This document shows, in pieces, positions 25,601-35,727 of a stretch of 64,000 bases of DNA. Within the stretch, counting starts at the first letter, position 1, and the number at the start of each line of letters is the position of its first letter. Location: positions 30,455,854 through 30,519,853 of the forward strand of contig NC_069126.1 in the NCBI RefSeq assembly GCF_026914265.1. Reading direction: 5' to 3'. The DNA is from Mya arenaria (taxonomy: Eukaryota > Mollusca > Bivalvia > Myida > Myidae). Under the pieces are notes generated by a model, which searched no databases, was not told the DNA's origin, and saw only the letters and a list, made by a program, of their open reading frames with translations. Both the position numbers and the translations under genes were made by a program.

Positions 25601-28600
25601 TTGATTAACTTAACTAGAAAAACAGTCAAATTCTTTTGGTCACCAGACTGTGAACGAAGTTTTCAACTACTTAAAGACAATCTGACGAAAATTCCCTATT
25701 TATCTTATCCTGACATAAACAAGCCTTACATTTTATATACAGACGCTTCAGATAAGAATATCGGAGCATGCCTCACACAAAAATGTGAAGAAAACGAGAT
25801 TGGGGATTATGCTAATGAAAAACCAATTTATCTGCTTTCACATAAATTGTCCGATACACAAACGCGGTGGAGTACCGTGGAAAAGGAAGCATTTGCCATA
25901 CATTACGCATTACAAAAATTAGACCATTATTTGCACAATGCTGAGTTTGTTATTAGGACCGACCATAAACCCTTAAAATATCTTTTAGAGTCTCCCATGC
26001 AAAACAAGAAAATTCAACTTTGGGCGTTAGGCATAGCTGGTTATAACTGTAAAATCGAATATATACCCGGAAAAACTAATATCATAGCAGATTTCTTGAG
26101 TCGCCCCCCATCGTCCGATACTAACCAAATTGACCCACCCACGGATTACGAACCGGATATAAGTGATAACACCTTTCAAATTTCCGAAAATTATGTTCCA
26201 GAGAATACTAAGCAAGTCAACGCCATCAATTCCCATTATCTAAATAAAAAACAGGTTGTTGATAAAGAATATGAGGAACAAGATTCTTTCGTAGAACCAG
26301 TGAAACAATTTGAAAGTATGTCAATGGCTAATGAACAAGATCTTGATGCCAATATTTTACAATTAAAGATGAAACTGCGACATGGTCAGCCTAGCAAAAC
26401 GGAGCAGAATAAATATATTGAAATAGACCGCATTCTGTATTACTTATCAAACGCTGATGAGGAGCCAAATTTGAGATTAGTAATTCCCAGCCATTTAACA
26501 CCTTTAGTCATTACGCAATATCATGATAATAACGGGCACCCGGGTAGCCAAAGGTTATTTGCAACCATTAAACAAAAATACTTTTGGCCTGGACTGTTTA
26601 AAGAATTACACGCATATGTTGAAAAATGCGTTACCTGTCAAAGTCGTAATTTAACCAAAATAAAAGCTCCCATGCAAGACCGTCTCAACATGGCACCATA
26701 CCCATTCTCAGTAGTGTCTGTGGATGTCCAGGGACCATTACCCATGACCAGTTCGAGGAATTGCTTTATTATTTGCTTCTTAGATATGTATTCCGGCTTT
26801 GTAGAGGCTTTTCCAGCACCTGACAAAAGTTCAGATACCTTAATACACTTACTGGTAGAAGAAATCTGTTGTAGATACTCAACTCCCCTTCGTTTAATCT
26901 CCGACAATGGTAGCGAAGTAACTAGCGGTGCTTTCCAGGCCGTTCTGAAAGAATTAAACATAGATCATGTAAAAACTTCCACCTACCACCCTCAGGCGAA
27001 CGGTCAAAATGAAAGATCTCATGCAACTATCAATAACATTTTATCAAAACTAGTAGAGGGTAATGTCCGACAATGGGATGTACATCTTAACATGACCTTG
27101 GCCGCAATGAGATTTTCAACATCAGAGAGCTCTAAACATTCACCCTATTTCCTTCTTTTTAATCGAGACCCGGTTCTTCCAATCGATAATCTACTTAAGC
27201 CCAGAATGAAATACCATGGCGAACAGTACTATCAAATTATGCTTAATGCGCAACATAAAGCATTTGTAGAAGTCCGCAGACAGCTTAAAAAATCTAAACG
27301 AAAACGAGCAGAGTATGCAAATAGGAATGCCAAAGACATACGCTTTAATTTAAATGACCCTGTCTATTATAAGAACTTTCAAAGACATAATAAATTGGAT
27401 GCTAAATGGAAACCGTATTATCGGATAATCGAACAGAAATCACCACTAACCTACCTAATAAAAAACCAACTTGATAACTCTATTGTTAAAGTGCACGCTG
27501 AACAAATACGACATGCAAAAATTGACGAATGGCCAATTCCCAAAACAACTAATAAACGACCTATACGAAGAGCAAACTATGTTGTCCCACCAAGTGATTT
27601 ATCAAGTTCTGATTCAAATGATTCTGAGCCCATTGATTCAGAACCCCATCAAGTTAATTTACCTCCTATAACAAAAAGAGTTAAGCAAGAACTTGGCACC
27701 GATTCTGATAGTGAAAATGAAATACCCCTCGCAGAACTCCAAAAGATTCTACGAAATAAATCTAAAGTCACAGAGATGCCAACAGAGGTGACAAATGATA
27801 CTCTAAGCAGTTCTGATTCTGAATCTCTTATGAGCGGCATCAATCTAAATAACCCACCCGCATATACAAATCATATTGATTCTGATAATCTGATAACCCC
27901 TGAGTCTAGCGACGATGAAGCAATGAATATTGAGGCTGTTTCAGCTCCCCCACTTAACGTCAAAAAACATAAGAAGGATTCGAGGCATAAAAAGAACGCG
28001 ATAAAAACAATGTTAAAATGTTTGTCCGTTATGCTGTAATCACAATACCTTTCTTATGAATACGATGTGCTAAACATCCGACACCTACACCTTGCGACTA
28101 CGAGTTGCTTTAAGAATGTTGACATATGTAGAAGACTTCACACTATATAAGTGCATTGTGTGAAAATACAGTAATCGTGTGAAAATACTGTAATGGTGCG
28201 AAAATACTGTCATTGTGTGAAAATACTGTAATTGTTTGTAAATACTGTAAATACCTACACATCGATTATTAATGATTGATTGTTATCAATTATATTGATC
28301 ATCTATTTTCAAAAACAAGGATGAATTATCTTAATTACCTTGTACTCTGGTTCGCGATTGGCATGAGTGATGTTTCAAAAACACACTGGCAATTAACACC
28401 GGCATTTGACACTAAGGTGTTTGCAAACTTTCTTGATCAAGTTGATCAGAGATTAATAAATTCTACGCGAATGATTACAAAAAAAAACGAACTCAATTCT
28501 CCATTCTAACTGAATTTGAATTACAATCTTGTGTACAAAACATTAGTCCCTTCTGCGAAGTTTGCTCGGCGCTTTATCAAATGAGTTTGTCCCAGTTCTG

Positions 28601-31191
28601 TATTACAGCCTTATTTATGAAACAAACAATAAAGTCAAAAGTCAATGCTCTACCATAACAAGACCAAATAAACGCCTACCAGCCGCGGAATATCTATATG
28701 ATGGTATTTGGATGATCGCTTCCAAAACGGACTTAACATTTGTAATCATATGCCAAAACTCCATTCAAACTCATAGCAAAAAGACAGTAGAAGCTCCTTT
28801 AAGTTTGCTATCGTTGCAAATGAACTGCAAAGCGTATAATGAACATTTTACACTGGGGTCATGGTTTACAAATAGTTCAAGACTGCTATTAAATAATTAT
28901 GAACATTATCAAGTACTTCCCAATTTCACATCACTTCAAATCTGGGAACCTCTCCATAAGATTCTTACTAACGTCTCAAAAATTGAAATGCCTGATGAAT
29001 TGAAACAGATACACGAACTTCCCTTAAGAGCTTTAATGAATAAATTAATTTACTTACCCAATTCTGTCCTTGACGTATCCTCTGGGTGGCCACTATGGAA
29101 AATAATTACAATCATAGCAGCTGGTGTTCTGCTTGTCAGTGTGACCGTTCTCATTCTTTGTAAATATCCTTCTGCCTTTCTCAAATGTATTCCTAACCGA
29201 TCGCGTCCCAAACCACACCCACAATACAGTCAGGTGGTCTACAAGGCCAGTGAGGAATCTACTCTCGCCCAATCAGAGGCGGGGCCTGAAAAACCGGGTA
29301 TCTGCAACCAATCAACGTCGTCTGCGAACCCGATGTCCGAAGCCATCCAACGACTTTATCCTTGCTTGGATCGAATGGATTTAAACCCTGAGGGCCACAA
29401 TTAAAATTGTTGACAGCCACTGGGACTTCTGATATGTCACTAAAAAGATCGTCAGCCGACGATACCACAATAGTGATGGACATCATTAATGGACTTGTAC
29501 ATAAGAATCGTTTATCTATTTATGGACTTATTCACTGAAGTACATGAGAAAATTCACCGGGTAGCGGCCCAACGCCAACTCCATGTCTGCGTTTGCTGCT
29601 CTGATTCCACAGTCTCTCGTAGATCGGTGAGAGCCCTCGCCAATAACCGGGCCGTGTTCCAAAGCGTTTGGACACGTGCCACAGCGCATCTAGAGCTGCC
29701 ACCTCAAGGACCAGCCGCGTCACCCCCCCCCCCTCCCGGTGTTGCCACTTACATGGACGTGCTCCGGATGCTCGAGTGACCGCCCACGGTCAACAACCAC
29801 GAACAATAACCTAGACGTCAATAGTGTCGACTAGAGACATCTTCAGTGACTTTTCAGACGTGTTTAAATATTATTATTTCAGTTTAGTGTATTGTGTTTG
29901 TTTCTGTTGATTATTTTTTTTCTTATTTGGTTTCGGGTATAATTTATGTGCATGTATTCTTGTTCTCTTCATATTTCATATAAAAACCAAAACAAAACCG
30001 TACCTTCTATTCACCATCTCCTTTTAAATTTTTGTTACCAATCATCTACTTTATCATTAATCGATTATAGTTGACAGAGTTTTTCTCAAGTTTAAATACC
30101 GCAGAGTATTTCTCTCAGATTAAAAGTCTACATTAACACCATTCCTGTTGACACCTCATCATTAGCAAGTGTCATCATCCTCGCGAGCAATTCACTTTGA
30201 CACCAATTAACCCTGCGGGTTTAAGTAATGATCGTTTCTCCGATCTTTACCGAAATAATTATCACCTCTTTATGACACTTCCTAAAAATAAGATTAGGGC
30301 GGAAACGCGTTGCTTGCGCCGCTTGTTAGATTTAAATTGGCGCTTGGTAAATTGATAAAAATTATTGGAAATAATTATTGGGATAAAAGGTATAACAAAA
30401 GGTATAACGCAAGGATTATTGGTGGCAAAACGAAACATTAATTTTTTTTCTCTGGTTTCAGATATCGAAACGAAATTAAATTAAAATATATTAAGCAAGA
30501 TGAAATAATTCCCATGATGAAATATTTCTTTTAAGAAAAATCGGACGAATGTCACGTAACCGTCGTTACGTATCAACTTTAAAGTGTTACGTAACATAAA
30601 AGTTACGTATGAAACACTTTAAAGTAATTACCAAAAATCAATAATAGAATTCAAAATTTATTTGTATCAAAAAGTAAATACTCCATATTTGTATCAAAAA
30701 GCAAATACTCCATCATGGGATCAAATGTAGATACACTTAGATGCTGACAGTTCGTGATAGCCGCTGGCTATTAGACCAATTAGCGTGACAGTTCATGACT
30801 ATAGAATACATCCCTTCGTCTGTAATAAGATATTAGATATGCATACCTGTCACAAACTGGACGAGATCAGCAGTATATATGAACGCATGTTACTCATGTT
30901 AGTGAGATTAGATTTTGGGCGTGGACTAGACATATGGCCCGTATGATACTTTATTATATACTGATTATTATACTTAGAAAGAACGTGGAACAATAAAGAC
31001 TTAGAACACTTGAACAGTTGTTGGTTGGTTACTGAACGAACTATCACGAAAGTTAAGTGAACAGTAGCATTACGTGACAAAAATTAATATTAAGCAAATT
31101 AAACAAATAGTGAAAACTTACTTTTCGAAAATCCTTCATCACTAAGAATTACACTAGTTAGCACCAGTCCAACATGCAGTACAGAGCTCAT
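13628..31191 (-). CDS. Gene B: vWA-like + TNFR-like single-pass receptor, complete model of 461 aa
   Basis: Seven exons fit in frame (1386 nt): 31191-31122 signal peptide (MSSVLHVGLVLTSVILSDEG), 18188-17658 vWA-like, 16288-16154 six-cysteine, 15619-15420 stalk and membrane span, 15156-15047, 14239-13980 and 13707-13628 cytoplasmic with stop. Phases are 1,1,1,0,2,1. The vWA-like domain (about residues 24-200) lacks DxSxS. The cysteine domain (201-245) is C-x13-C-x2-C-x3-C-x7-C-x8-C, TNF-receptor-like. The stalk has an NTT glycosylation site; the span is about 290-312 (GISVGITLIIIAVIVIAV). The tail carries six PTSGSTQ-type heptads. Intron 1 is 12.9 kb and holds the LTR element in opposite orientation. 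The weakest junction is the donor after the span (ATG|GTACGC). A cell-surface receptor role is inferred; the ligand is unknown. Confidence 0.78.
14067..14205 (-). repeat. 21-bp coding minisatellite (PTSGSTQ heptads)
   Basis: Inside exon 6 of gene B a 21-bp unit (plus strand GGTTGAGTAGAACCAGATGTT) repeats about six times. The middle units are identical and the outer ones diverged. In the frame set by the flanking splice phases it encodes PTSGSTQ five times after one PTSGSNS. A second frame is also open through it, but does not fit the splice phases. Confidence 0.85.
16578..16725. mobile_element. Palindromic MITE in intron 2 of gene B
   Basis: ACTGCGTTTTG at the left and CAAAACGCAGT at the right bound an imperfect palindrome of about 148 bp, with a centre GATTTCAC...GTGAAATC around TCGGCTTGCGCC. 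It is non-coding. It probably belongs to a foldback or MITE family; the target duplication is unclear because the surroundings are TTATTA-like. Confidence 0.6.
18671..18984. mobile_element. GC-rich inverted-repeat element, copy 1
   Basis: Starts TGCACAAGTCAATTGTAAAC and ends GTTACAATTGACTGGTGCA, about 20-bp imperfect inverted ends around a GC-rich core (GGTCCGGGGGTATACCGG, TTCGTCCCCGCAGG, TTTTACCCGGGCTTCG), in sharp contrast to its AT-rich flanks. A run of about 19 C lies near the left end (from about 18693). The second copy is at 41375. It sits in intron 1 of gene B. Confidence 0.7.
19669..20836. mobile_element. Pearl/Helentron-like element with tandem core
   Basis: Starts AACAAGAGGGCCAAGATGAC, then CCTATATCGCTCACCTG; ends AAAGCTCACCCTCAGCC... 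AAGGTAAGCTAAAAA, after a GACAGACGACAGACGACGGA-type tract. The core has about five units of roughly 145-155 bp with GGGCTCTGTGACCTAGTTTT, TGACCCCAGATGACCCATAT, TTTCTGACAAATTTC and TATTTGGGCTGAAAATGTTA. Terminal CTAA next to a small hairpin would suit a Helitron-type 3' end, an inference. It lies in intron 1 of gene B. Confidence 0.6.
22314..22843 (+). repeat. 5' LTR
   Basis: 530 bp, TGTCACG...GTGACA. The left part carries several TTACGTA palindromes (for example GTTACGTAAC at 22350) and two ACTTTAAAGT palindromes. An AATAAA-type signal (GAACAATAAAGAC) lies in the right third. Confidence 0.95.
22974..23905 (+). pseudogene. gag region of the LTR element (fossil)
   Basis: The region encodes a capsid-type segment followed by two CCHC zinc knuckles (CIYCRRPGHNIKDC and CWNCGKMGHFQREC), typical of gag in Ty3/Gypsy elements. 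It is in a different frame from pol. About one break is seen, so it is treated as a fossil. Confidence 0.8.
23948..28039 (+). CDS. pol polyprotein of the LTR element
   Basis: A long frame of 1363 codons with the Ty3/Gypsy order: protease (VDTGAEVSLIS, about residue 28), reverse transcriptase (FSSLDLKSGYFQ and YLDDILIFS, about residue 450), RNase H (ILYTDASDKNIGACL), integrase with a His-Cys zinc finger (HDNNGHPGSQ... CVTCQ) and a D, D-35-E core (VSVDVQGP, SDNGSE, NGQNERSH), a GPY/F-like module, then a Ser/Asp-rich tail. RNase H before integrase excludes Copia. Treated as part of a fossil copy. Confidence 0.93.
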   Translation: MSTFTIAICGNPNSCLIKIGNISFRSLVDTGAEVSLISRKALRLLQNKPKLSNKRAHLQSVNGNSLQVDGSVQLKFKIGRVHKVHEFYVVPNINRNIILGRDFLSKNGVRLYFDLECMRIDDSYVPLEEDLHIASIVRLQKCTVLKPQTRYLLNGKVKSNPNIDTKKCYEIKNINNSFLDSEPGLVIVNSVVKFQSKRTFPIAIINNTHKTIKLRKGSAIGKIEKLEAQEIASVQNTSVKGNPMTDDEILTDLRVPKDHAETILPIIMQNRKRFAKNDSDLTQTDTVTMTIETGDHPPIKLRPYRTPLNNRKIIDNAIDEMLEANVIRKSHSPWSFPIVIVDKKDGTKRFCVDFRQLNKITKPTSYPLPLIDDILAILGKSSWFSSLDLKSGYFQMKLAEQDKEKTAFTTGFRGLYEFNTSPFGLCGTPGRFQELLNQVLEGCESFAIAYLDDILIFSKTKEEHLVHLQKVFKQLEKHKLKLKLKKCQFMQEETQYLGFVIDKLGIRPDPKKVEAIRQIPTPKCVRDVRSVLGAAGFYRRFCPKYSEMVEPLINLTRKTVKFFWSPDCERSFQLLKDNLTKIPYLSYPDINKPYILYTDASDKNIGACLTQKCEENEIGDYANEKPIYLLSHKLSDTQTRWSTVEKEAFAIHYALQKLDHYLHNAEFVIRTDHKPLKYLLESPMQNKKIQLWALGIAGYNCKIEYIPGKTNIIADFLSRPPSSDTNQIDPPTDYEPDISDNTFQISENYVPENTKQVNAINSHYLNKKQVVDKEYEEQDSFVEPVKQFESMSMANEQDLDANILQLKMKLRHGQPSKTEQNKYIEIDRILYYLSNADEEPNLRLVIPSHLTPLVITQYHDNNGHPGSQRLFATIKQKYFWPGLFKELHAYVEKCVTCQSRNLTKIKAPMQDRLNMAPYPFSVVSVDVQGPLPMTSSRNCFIICFLDMYSGFVEAFPAPDKSSDTLIHLLVEEICCRYSTPLRLISDNGSEVTSGAFQAVLKELNIDHVKTSTYHPQANGQNERSHATINNILSKLVEGNVRQWDVHLNMTLAAMRFSTSESSKHSPYFLLFNRDPVLPIDNLLKPRMKYHGEQYYQIMLNAQHKAFVEVRRQLKKSKRKRAEYANRNAKDIRFNLNDPVYYKNFQRHNKLDAKWKPYYRIIEQKSPLTYLIKNQLDNSIVKVHAEQIRHAKIDEWPIPKTTNKRPIRRANYVVPPSDLSSSDSNDSEPIDSEPHQVNLPPITKRVKQELGTDSDSENEIPLAELQKILRNKSKVTEMPTEVTNDTLSSSDSESLMSGINLNNPPAYTNHIDSDNLITPESSDDEAMNIEAVSAPPLNVKKHKKDSRHKKNAIKTMLKCLSVML
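28276..29404 (+). pseudogene. Envelope-like third region of the LTR element (fossil)
   Basis: After pol comes a region whose beginning shows a hydrophobic signal-peptide-like stretch (MNYLNYLVLWFAIGMS). Its end shows several N-glycosylation sites (NSS, NFT, NVS), a membrane span (WKIITIIAAGVLLVSVTVLI) and a cytoplasmic tail with YSQV. This order fits the envelope-like genes of errantivirus-type Metaviridae. No clear furin site or fusion peptide was seen, so the assignment is tentative. About one break. Confidence 0.5.
29489..29779 (+). other. Small open frame after the envelope-like region
   Basis: A frame of 96 codons in a GC-richer stretch of the LTR element, with Cys-rich VCVCCSDS, many Arg, and a Pro run near the end. 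No domain was recognised. It may be an accessory frame or chance openness due to base composition. Confidence 0.2.
30550..31079 (+). repeat. 3' LTR
   Basis: 530 bp, reads as identical to the 5' LTR. No strong purine tract precedes it; AAGAAAAATCGGACGAA is the nearest purine-rich stretch. Confidence 0.95.
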
Positions 31192-33095
31192 TTTTCGTGA
31201 CAGCTGTATTCTAAATTGTTCGAAAAAAGGAAGGCAAGGCGGAAGTTACCCGTCACTTTATAGGACGATATAAGTGCGTCATGGTATATTTCTGATTGGT
31301 TTAAAGTTTTGCACGATAAAGAATTCGAAATTTTGCCAACATGCAATGAAACTGAAACGTACATGTATGTAGTTGATAATGAATTACTCGCCCATGATTA
31401 ACAAGAACCATTAATTAAAGAGATGCGTGCAAAAAACCTGTCGGATTTAAAAGATCTCTGCATCCTAAATAACTACCATGACATTTTTTTAAAGGTGAAT
31501 ATAAGGATTCCCTCAAAATGATTTTTATTTATGTATTAAATTCATGTAGGACATTTTGTGTCTTCACTGACCGTGCAAAGATAAAAAACTAAAATAATAG
31601 AATATGTTCAACAGGCAAATTACTGATACATGTATTAGCATCTTCCATAGAATCAACGATGATCATTGCATTCCTCACTTCACGCTATTAAGTTTCAACT
31701 ATGGAAAAACCTAGTTTGGTGTCGTTATCACTCTTGAAAGCTTTAATACCTGGCACCGTATCAATACAGCAGCTCAGAGCAATACCATCCAATGTGTGGT
31801 CCGTTGTTTGCTTTACGTCAGCCTGGTTGCTTGCTGATTGTTGAACTGAATGCATAAGGTGTTTCTTCACTATCAATCTAAACTCATAGGCCATTTTCAA
31901 TTCAAAACAACCTCAGATGTTTGCCGGTATAACAGCAGAATTAGTTTTTAACTGATTGCCAATGAAGTGTATTATTGCATAATTAATTAAGATTCCCGAG
32001 AGTGAAGTTATTACGTTTAACTGCTAAATTGAGATTACTATGCGAACTACTTGCAGCATAGTTAATTGTAAATAAATTTGACATTATAAACCGTCAATAT
32101 ACATTCGAGGTTGTTTAATATTGAAAATGTTCGAGGTGTTCCGAATGTCTTTTCTATGCGCTACATGACTTTAATCCACTTTAAGCTCGCATGAACAGGG
32201 ACCGTATTTCTTCTTTTCGTCTTTACATTGATGAACAATGAAAGAAACTTCCAAACTGCTTAATTGTGTTTCATACTACATAGTTACTATTACATGTTGT
32301 ATTTATTTTGCGGCGTAAAATGTATATACGGGTAACCGCTGATTATTGGCGATCGGGTACACATTTCCGAAATATTTAACCGTCCATGCCCGAAACGTAA
32401 TGGGTATATGGGAAACGAAATCGATTGTTGAGGGGATTCGACTATGGAATATATTGAAGGGTTAGTGTTAGATTTAAATTAAGGGGTTTGTTTTGATTCC
32501 CGTCTATTAATTAAAAAGAAAGCGAAAACATTTCCCATATAACATTGACCTACTTAAAAGACAGGCATTTGCAAAATCAATTTCCTAGTAGAATGCAGTA
32601 CATAATAATGCGTTAACTGACCGGTCTCTATTTCGCTAAACACCAGTAAGCATTACATTTCGAACATCTCTGATGTTTAATAGCATGTTCATTGTAAAAA
32701 AATCACTTTAAACCTACCAGTAGTTGATTATGTTTTTTGTGTTGTGTTTTTTATATTGTAAAGATAATGAATATCATAAAAAATAATACGAAATGAAAAA
32801 AAAGAAGATAAAACAACAGCTTAGGAAAAGAGAGTTTATTTAAGAACAGTTAAAGATAAAGGTAAAGAATAGCACATTTTCAACAACAGATATAAACAAC
32901 GGAAGAAATAACATTTTGGGATACCTGCTATATACATTTCATTGTAAAAATCACACGCTATATGATGCTAGCAAAAAACTGCACATTGTAAAACATTGTT
33001 CACAAAATATTTCTATGTTTTTGGCAACTCTGGTGTGTCTCTTGAATAAGTGCAAAAAATCCTGAAGACAACAATAATGTAGTTTATGTTTCATG
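31192..33095. other. Upstream flank of gene B, no gene seen
   Basis: AT-rich, with no exon-like stretch or repeat recognised. It should contain the promoter of gene B, but no clear TATA or initiator could be fixed. Confidence 0.4.
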
Positions 33096-33536
33096 TTAAA
33101 GCTGCACTCTCACAGAATGAACGTTTTGACAACCTTTTTACGCGATAAAAGCGATAAATAACTACGCAATCCATATAGTGGATATACTTTCATGTTTATC
33201 TTTGATCGTGCACTCTCACAGTTTGAACGTTTTGACAATTTTTTTTTATATTTTGTCTTGGAACGAGCCATTTTTGCGAAAATCCATGGAAACCAGTAAT
33301 ATAAGACTGCTGACAAAAAATTAGATCGCAGATTCTAATATATAAGTTCAAAGATTGATGTTTTTTAAGCCATAAAACATTAATTTTTGAACGGTAATAT
33401 GAAAATCTACGATCTGATTTTTTGTGAGCAATCTTATATAATTGGTTTGCAAGTATTAACGCAAAAATTTGCTCTTTCCAAGACCAAAAATAAAAAAAGT
33501 TGTAAAAATGGTATATCTTTGAGAGTGTAGCTTTAA
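33096..33536. mobile_element. Foldback MITE family 1, copy 2, with extra segment
   Basis: Starts TTAAAGCTGCACTCTCACAG and ends GAGAGTGTAGCTTTAA. An extra block (CGCGATAAAAGCGATAAATA, ACTACGCAATCCATATAGTG, GATATACTTTCATGTTTATC) stands between the outer end and an inner repeat of it (GTGCACTCTCACAGTTTGAA). The same block is found inverted after copy 3 (37582-37650), so copies 2 and 3 derive from one longer form. Confidence 0.7.
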
Positions 33537-33821
33537 AGGTAGTAGTTACTGTTACCAAAACCAAAGTATTGTACTTATAGTCAAGTGTAAAACGGAGATA
33601 GTGTATAACCTACTTTTCTAGGGTGGTATGTGCAGTAACTGTTTTGTACCATGTTGCCAAGAAAGCTGTTCAATGGTGCATGTATGCGTATATTGAACTA
33701 TCATTGTCAATTATCTGCACGCTAGCTATTTATTGTAGGGTGTGGATACACTCAAACTTCAAAGTACCCTATAGCTTATACACCTCTTGTGTTAACAAAT
33801 CACACTATTCATTAAAGTGAC

Positions 33822-34184
33822 ACTCTTATTCAAAATCAAAACATACACATGTATAACAAAAATCAATTTTGACTGATAAACCTTTAACTACTTACTAAAT
33901 AATGCATTTATGGAAACTATTAATAACTGATAATAAGATTGTAACGTGTTTGCAGAAAGCACAAAAATGTTAAATGATAGGTGAATGCTAAAAGATTTAC
34001 TGTGGTCTACTATATTAGTCTCATTAGGTGGAAATACCATGTTTTATGCACCTTTCTTTCAAATTAAACTAGGTATCCTTCATAAGAACCATTGTTTACG
34101 ACATTTATTCATCCTTCTTTTGAATATTTAAACAATAGTATTAATTGTGGTAAATCTCATTTGGTAGTAAGAGTGCATCTTTAA
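33822..34184. mobile_element. TTAA-flanked MITE family 2, copy 1
   Basis: Starts TTAAAGTGACACTCTTATTC and ends AGTAAGAGTGCATCTTTAA, inverted ends of about 18 bp. The second copy is at 37882-38254 with clear similarity throughout (ACATACACATGTATA, TAATGCATTTATGGAAA, AGAACCATTGTTT). The ends resemble family 1 (TTAAAG.TGCACTCT), which suggests use of one transposase. Confidence 0.7.
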
Positions 34185-34559
34185 TATTTAATTCCCATGT
34201 TTGTTTACATTCACTATTATTTTCATCACTTATAGTATATAATGAACTGAGAAATACCTACCTTGGTAATATCATATCACGTGACAGTTTTGTAAATATC
34301 TCCGATCTAGACAAACTTGTTTTACTTATGAAGGACTATGTGAGACAATTATCCAAGTATATTGTTAGTGCTTTCACTCTGAGAAAACCCACACTGTTTG
34401 CTTAAAAGTATTGCTAGTTATTAACATTACATCTTTTACGTTGAAAGTTTGTTCATGCAATGTCCTTAATATGTAAACTCACTTATAAACGTATTTGATG
34501 ATATAAACATTTCCTTTATAGATATGTATAATATTCACTTTAAACCTTACATACATATT

Positions 34560-34738
34560 CGTTATGTTTAATTTATGAAAATTTGTATTTCATATATGTG
34601 ATATCTAGGTGACTTATAGGCCCGATGGGCCGGGTGTAATTGCTTAAACTATTTATATTTGTATTGATTTGTAATGATGTATATATACACATGTCACTAT
34701 AATAAATAATTACTTACTTACTTACTTACTTACTTACT
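34560..34738 (+). mobile_element. Possible retroposon 3' end with (CTTA)n tail
   Basis: GGCCCGATGGGCCGGGTG, followed by AT-rich sequence and AATAAATAATTA, then about seven CTTA units (34711-34738). A simple-repeat tail after a short GC-rich block is typical of LINE or SINE 3' ends; the family was not identified. Confidence 0.35.
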
Positions 34739-35094
34739 ATATATGTTTAATTGATATGCTTTCCTTTTCTTGTGTTTCACAAGTTCTGTATGCTCTATGA
34801 CCAGTGGTTAATGTGTGATATGCAAGTTTGCCTCAACGAAATTAATTTTGTTATCGTTAAGAATGTTATTATTGCTGCTGTTGTTGAACAGTATGATCTC
34901 TCATGACCTGTTTCCGTGTATATATGAAAATTAATGAAGTAACGAAAACAAAGATTATATGCAATATATCCAATGTGGTACAAAATACAATATTTAAAAT
35001 AAGGCGGCAAAACAATTTCAAGAGATTCTTAACATGTTATGGATGAGAGATTCGTAGTATCAAATATTAGTCTTGATATAACTGACCAGTAGCT

Positions 35095-35337
35095 AGTTGT
35101 CATTCAAGCAATCAGTTGACCTCGCCAGTTGTCATTCAAGCAATCAGTTGACCTCGCCAGTTGTCATTCAAGCACATAGTTGACCAAACACAGGATCACG
35201 GATTGTTTTAAATAAATGAAAGCACATGGTTACATTAAATAATTGATATTCAAACTTGCACAAAATGATCTCGACAACAATTGTTTCGGCGACTGATCAG
35301 TTGAGGATAACGATTGCTTCGGCGACTGATCAATTTA
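35095..35337. repeat. Two short minisatellites
   Basis: A 32-bp unit (AGTTGTCATTCAAGCAATCA + GTTGACCTCGCC) repeats nearly three times at 35095-35185. At about 35275-35337 a unit with TGCTTCGGCGACTGATCA is present twice. Both lie downstream of gene C. Confidence 0.75.
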
Positions 35338-35727
35338 GGCTTGGCCCATATTCACTTACATTTTACGCCTGACTTTGAAACCCAGGCTCAGAAAACTATT
35401 TTTTTAAATGTTTCAATAATTATTATGATATAACTTTCAATTTCGACAAAAGACGTGTGCCTGATAAAACCGATTATATTTAAGAGACACAGCATTTTTT
35501 TTCTGCTATTAACAAAATTAAAATTTGCTCAAACTCAGACTCCAGATATTAGTCAATATGTGCCTTTTTATTTCATATGTAGATCAGGCATACTGGTGCC
35601 CAAATATCTGACATAAATATTTACAGTGAACCAAAATATCAGGCATTAATAACTACACTGTGTCCTAACATTTCTTCATCACTTAAAACATACCCTTTGT
35701 AAAGACAGTTTTAAAATACATAACCAA

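Larger units (their letters stand above)
22309..31084 (+). mobile_element. Young Ty3/Gypsy (Metaviridae) LTR element with envelope-like region
   Basis: The element is 22314-31079 (8766 bp), flanked by a 5-bp target duplication AAAAT (22309-22313 and 31080-31084). Both LTRs are 530 bp, begin TGT, end ACA and read as identical, so the insertion is very recent. Parts in order: 5' LTR, a primer-binding-type TGGCGCC about 10 nt downstream, gag region with two zinc knuckles, pol, an envelope-like region, a GC-richer stretch, 3' LTR. It looks nearly whole, with about two breaks. It lies in intron 1 of gene B in opposite orientation to the gene. The clade within Metaviridae (Mag-like or other) cannot be settled by eye. 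Confidence 0.92.
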
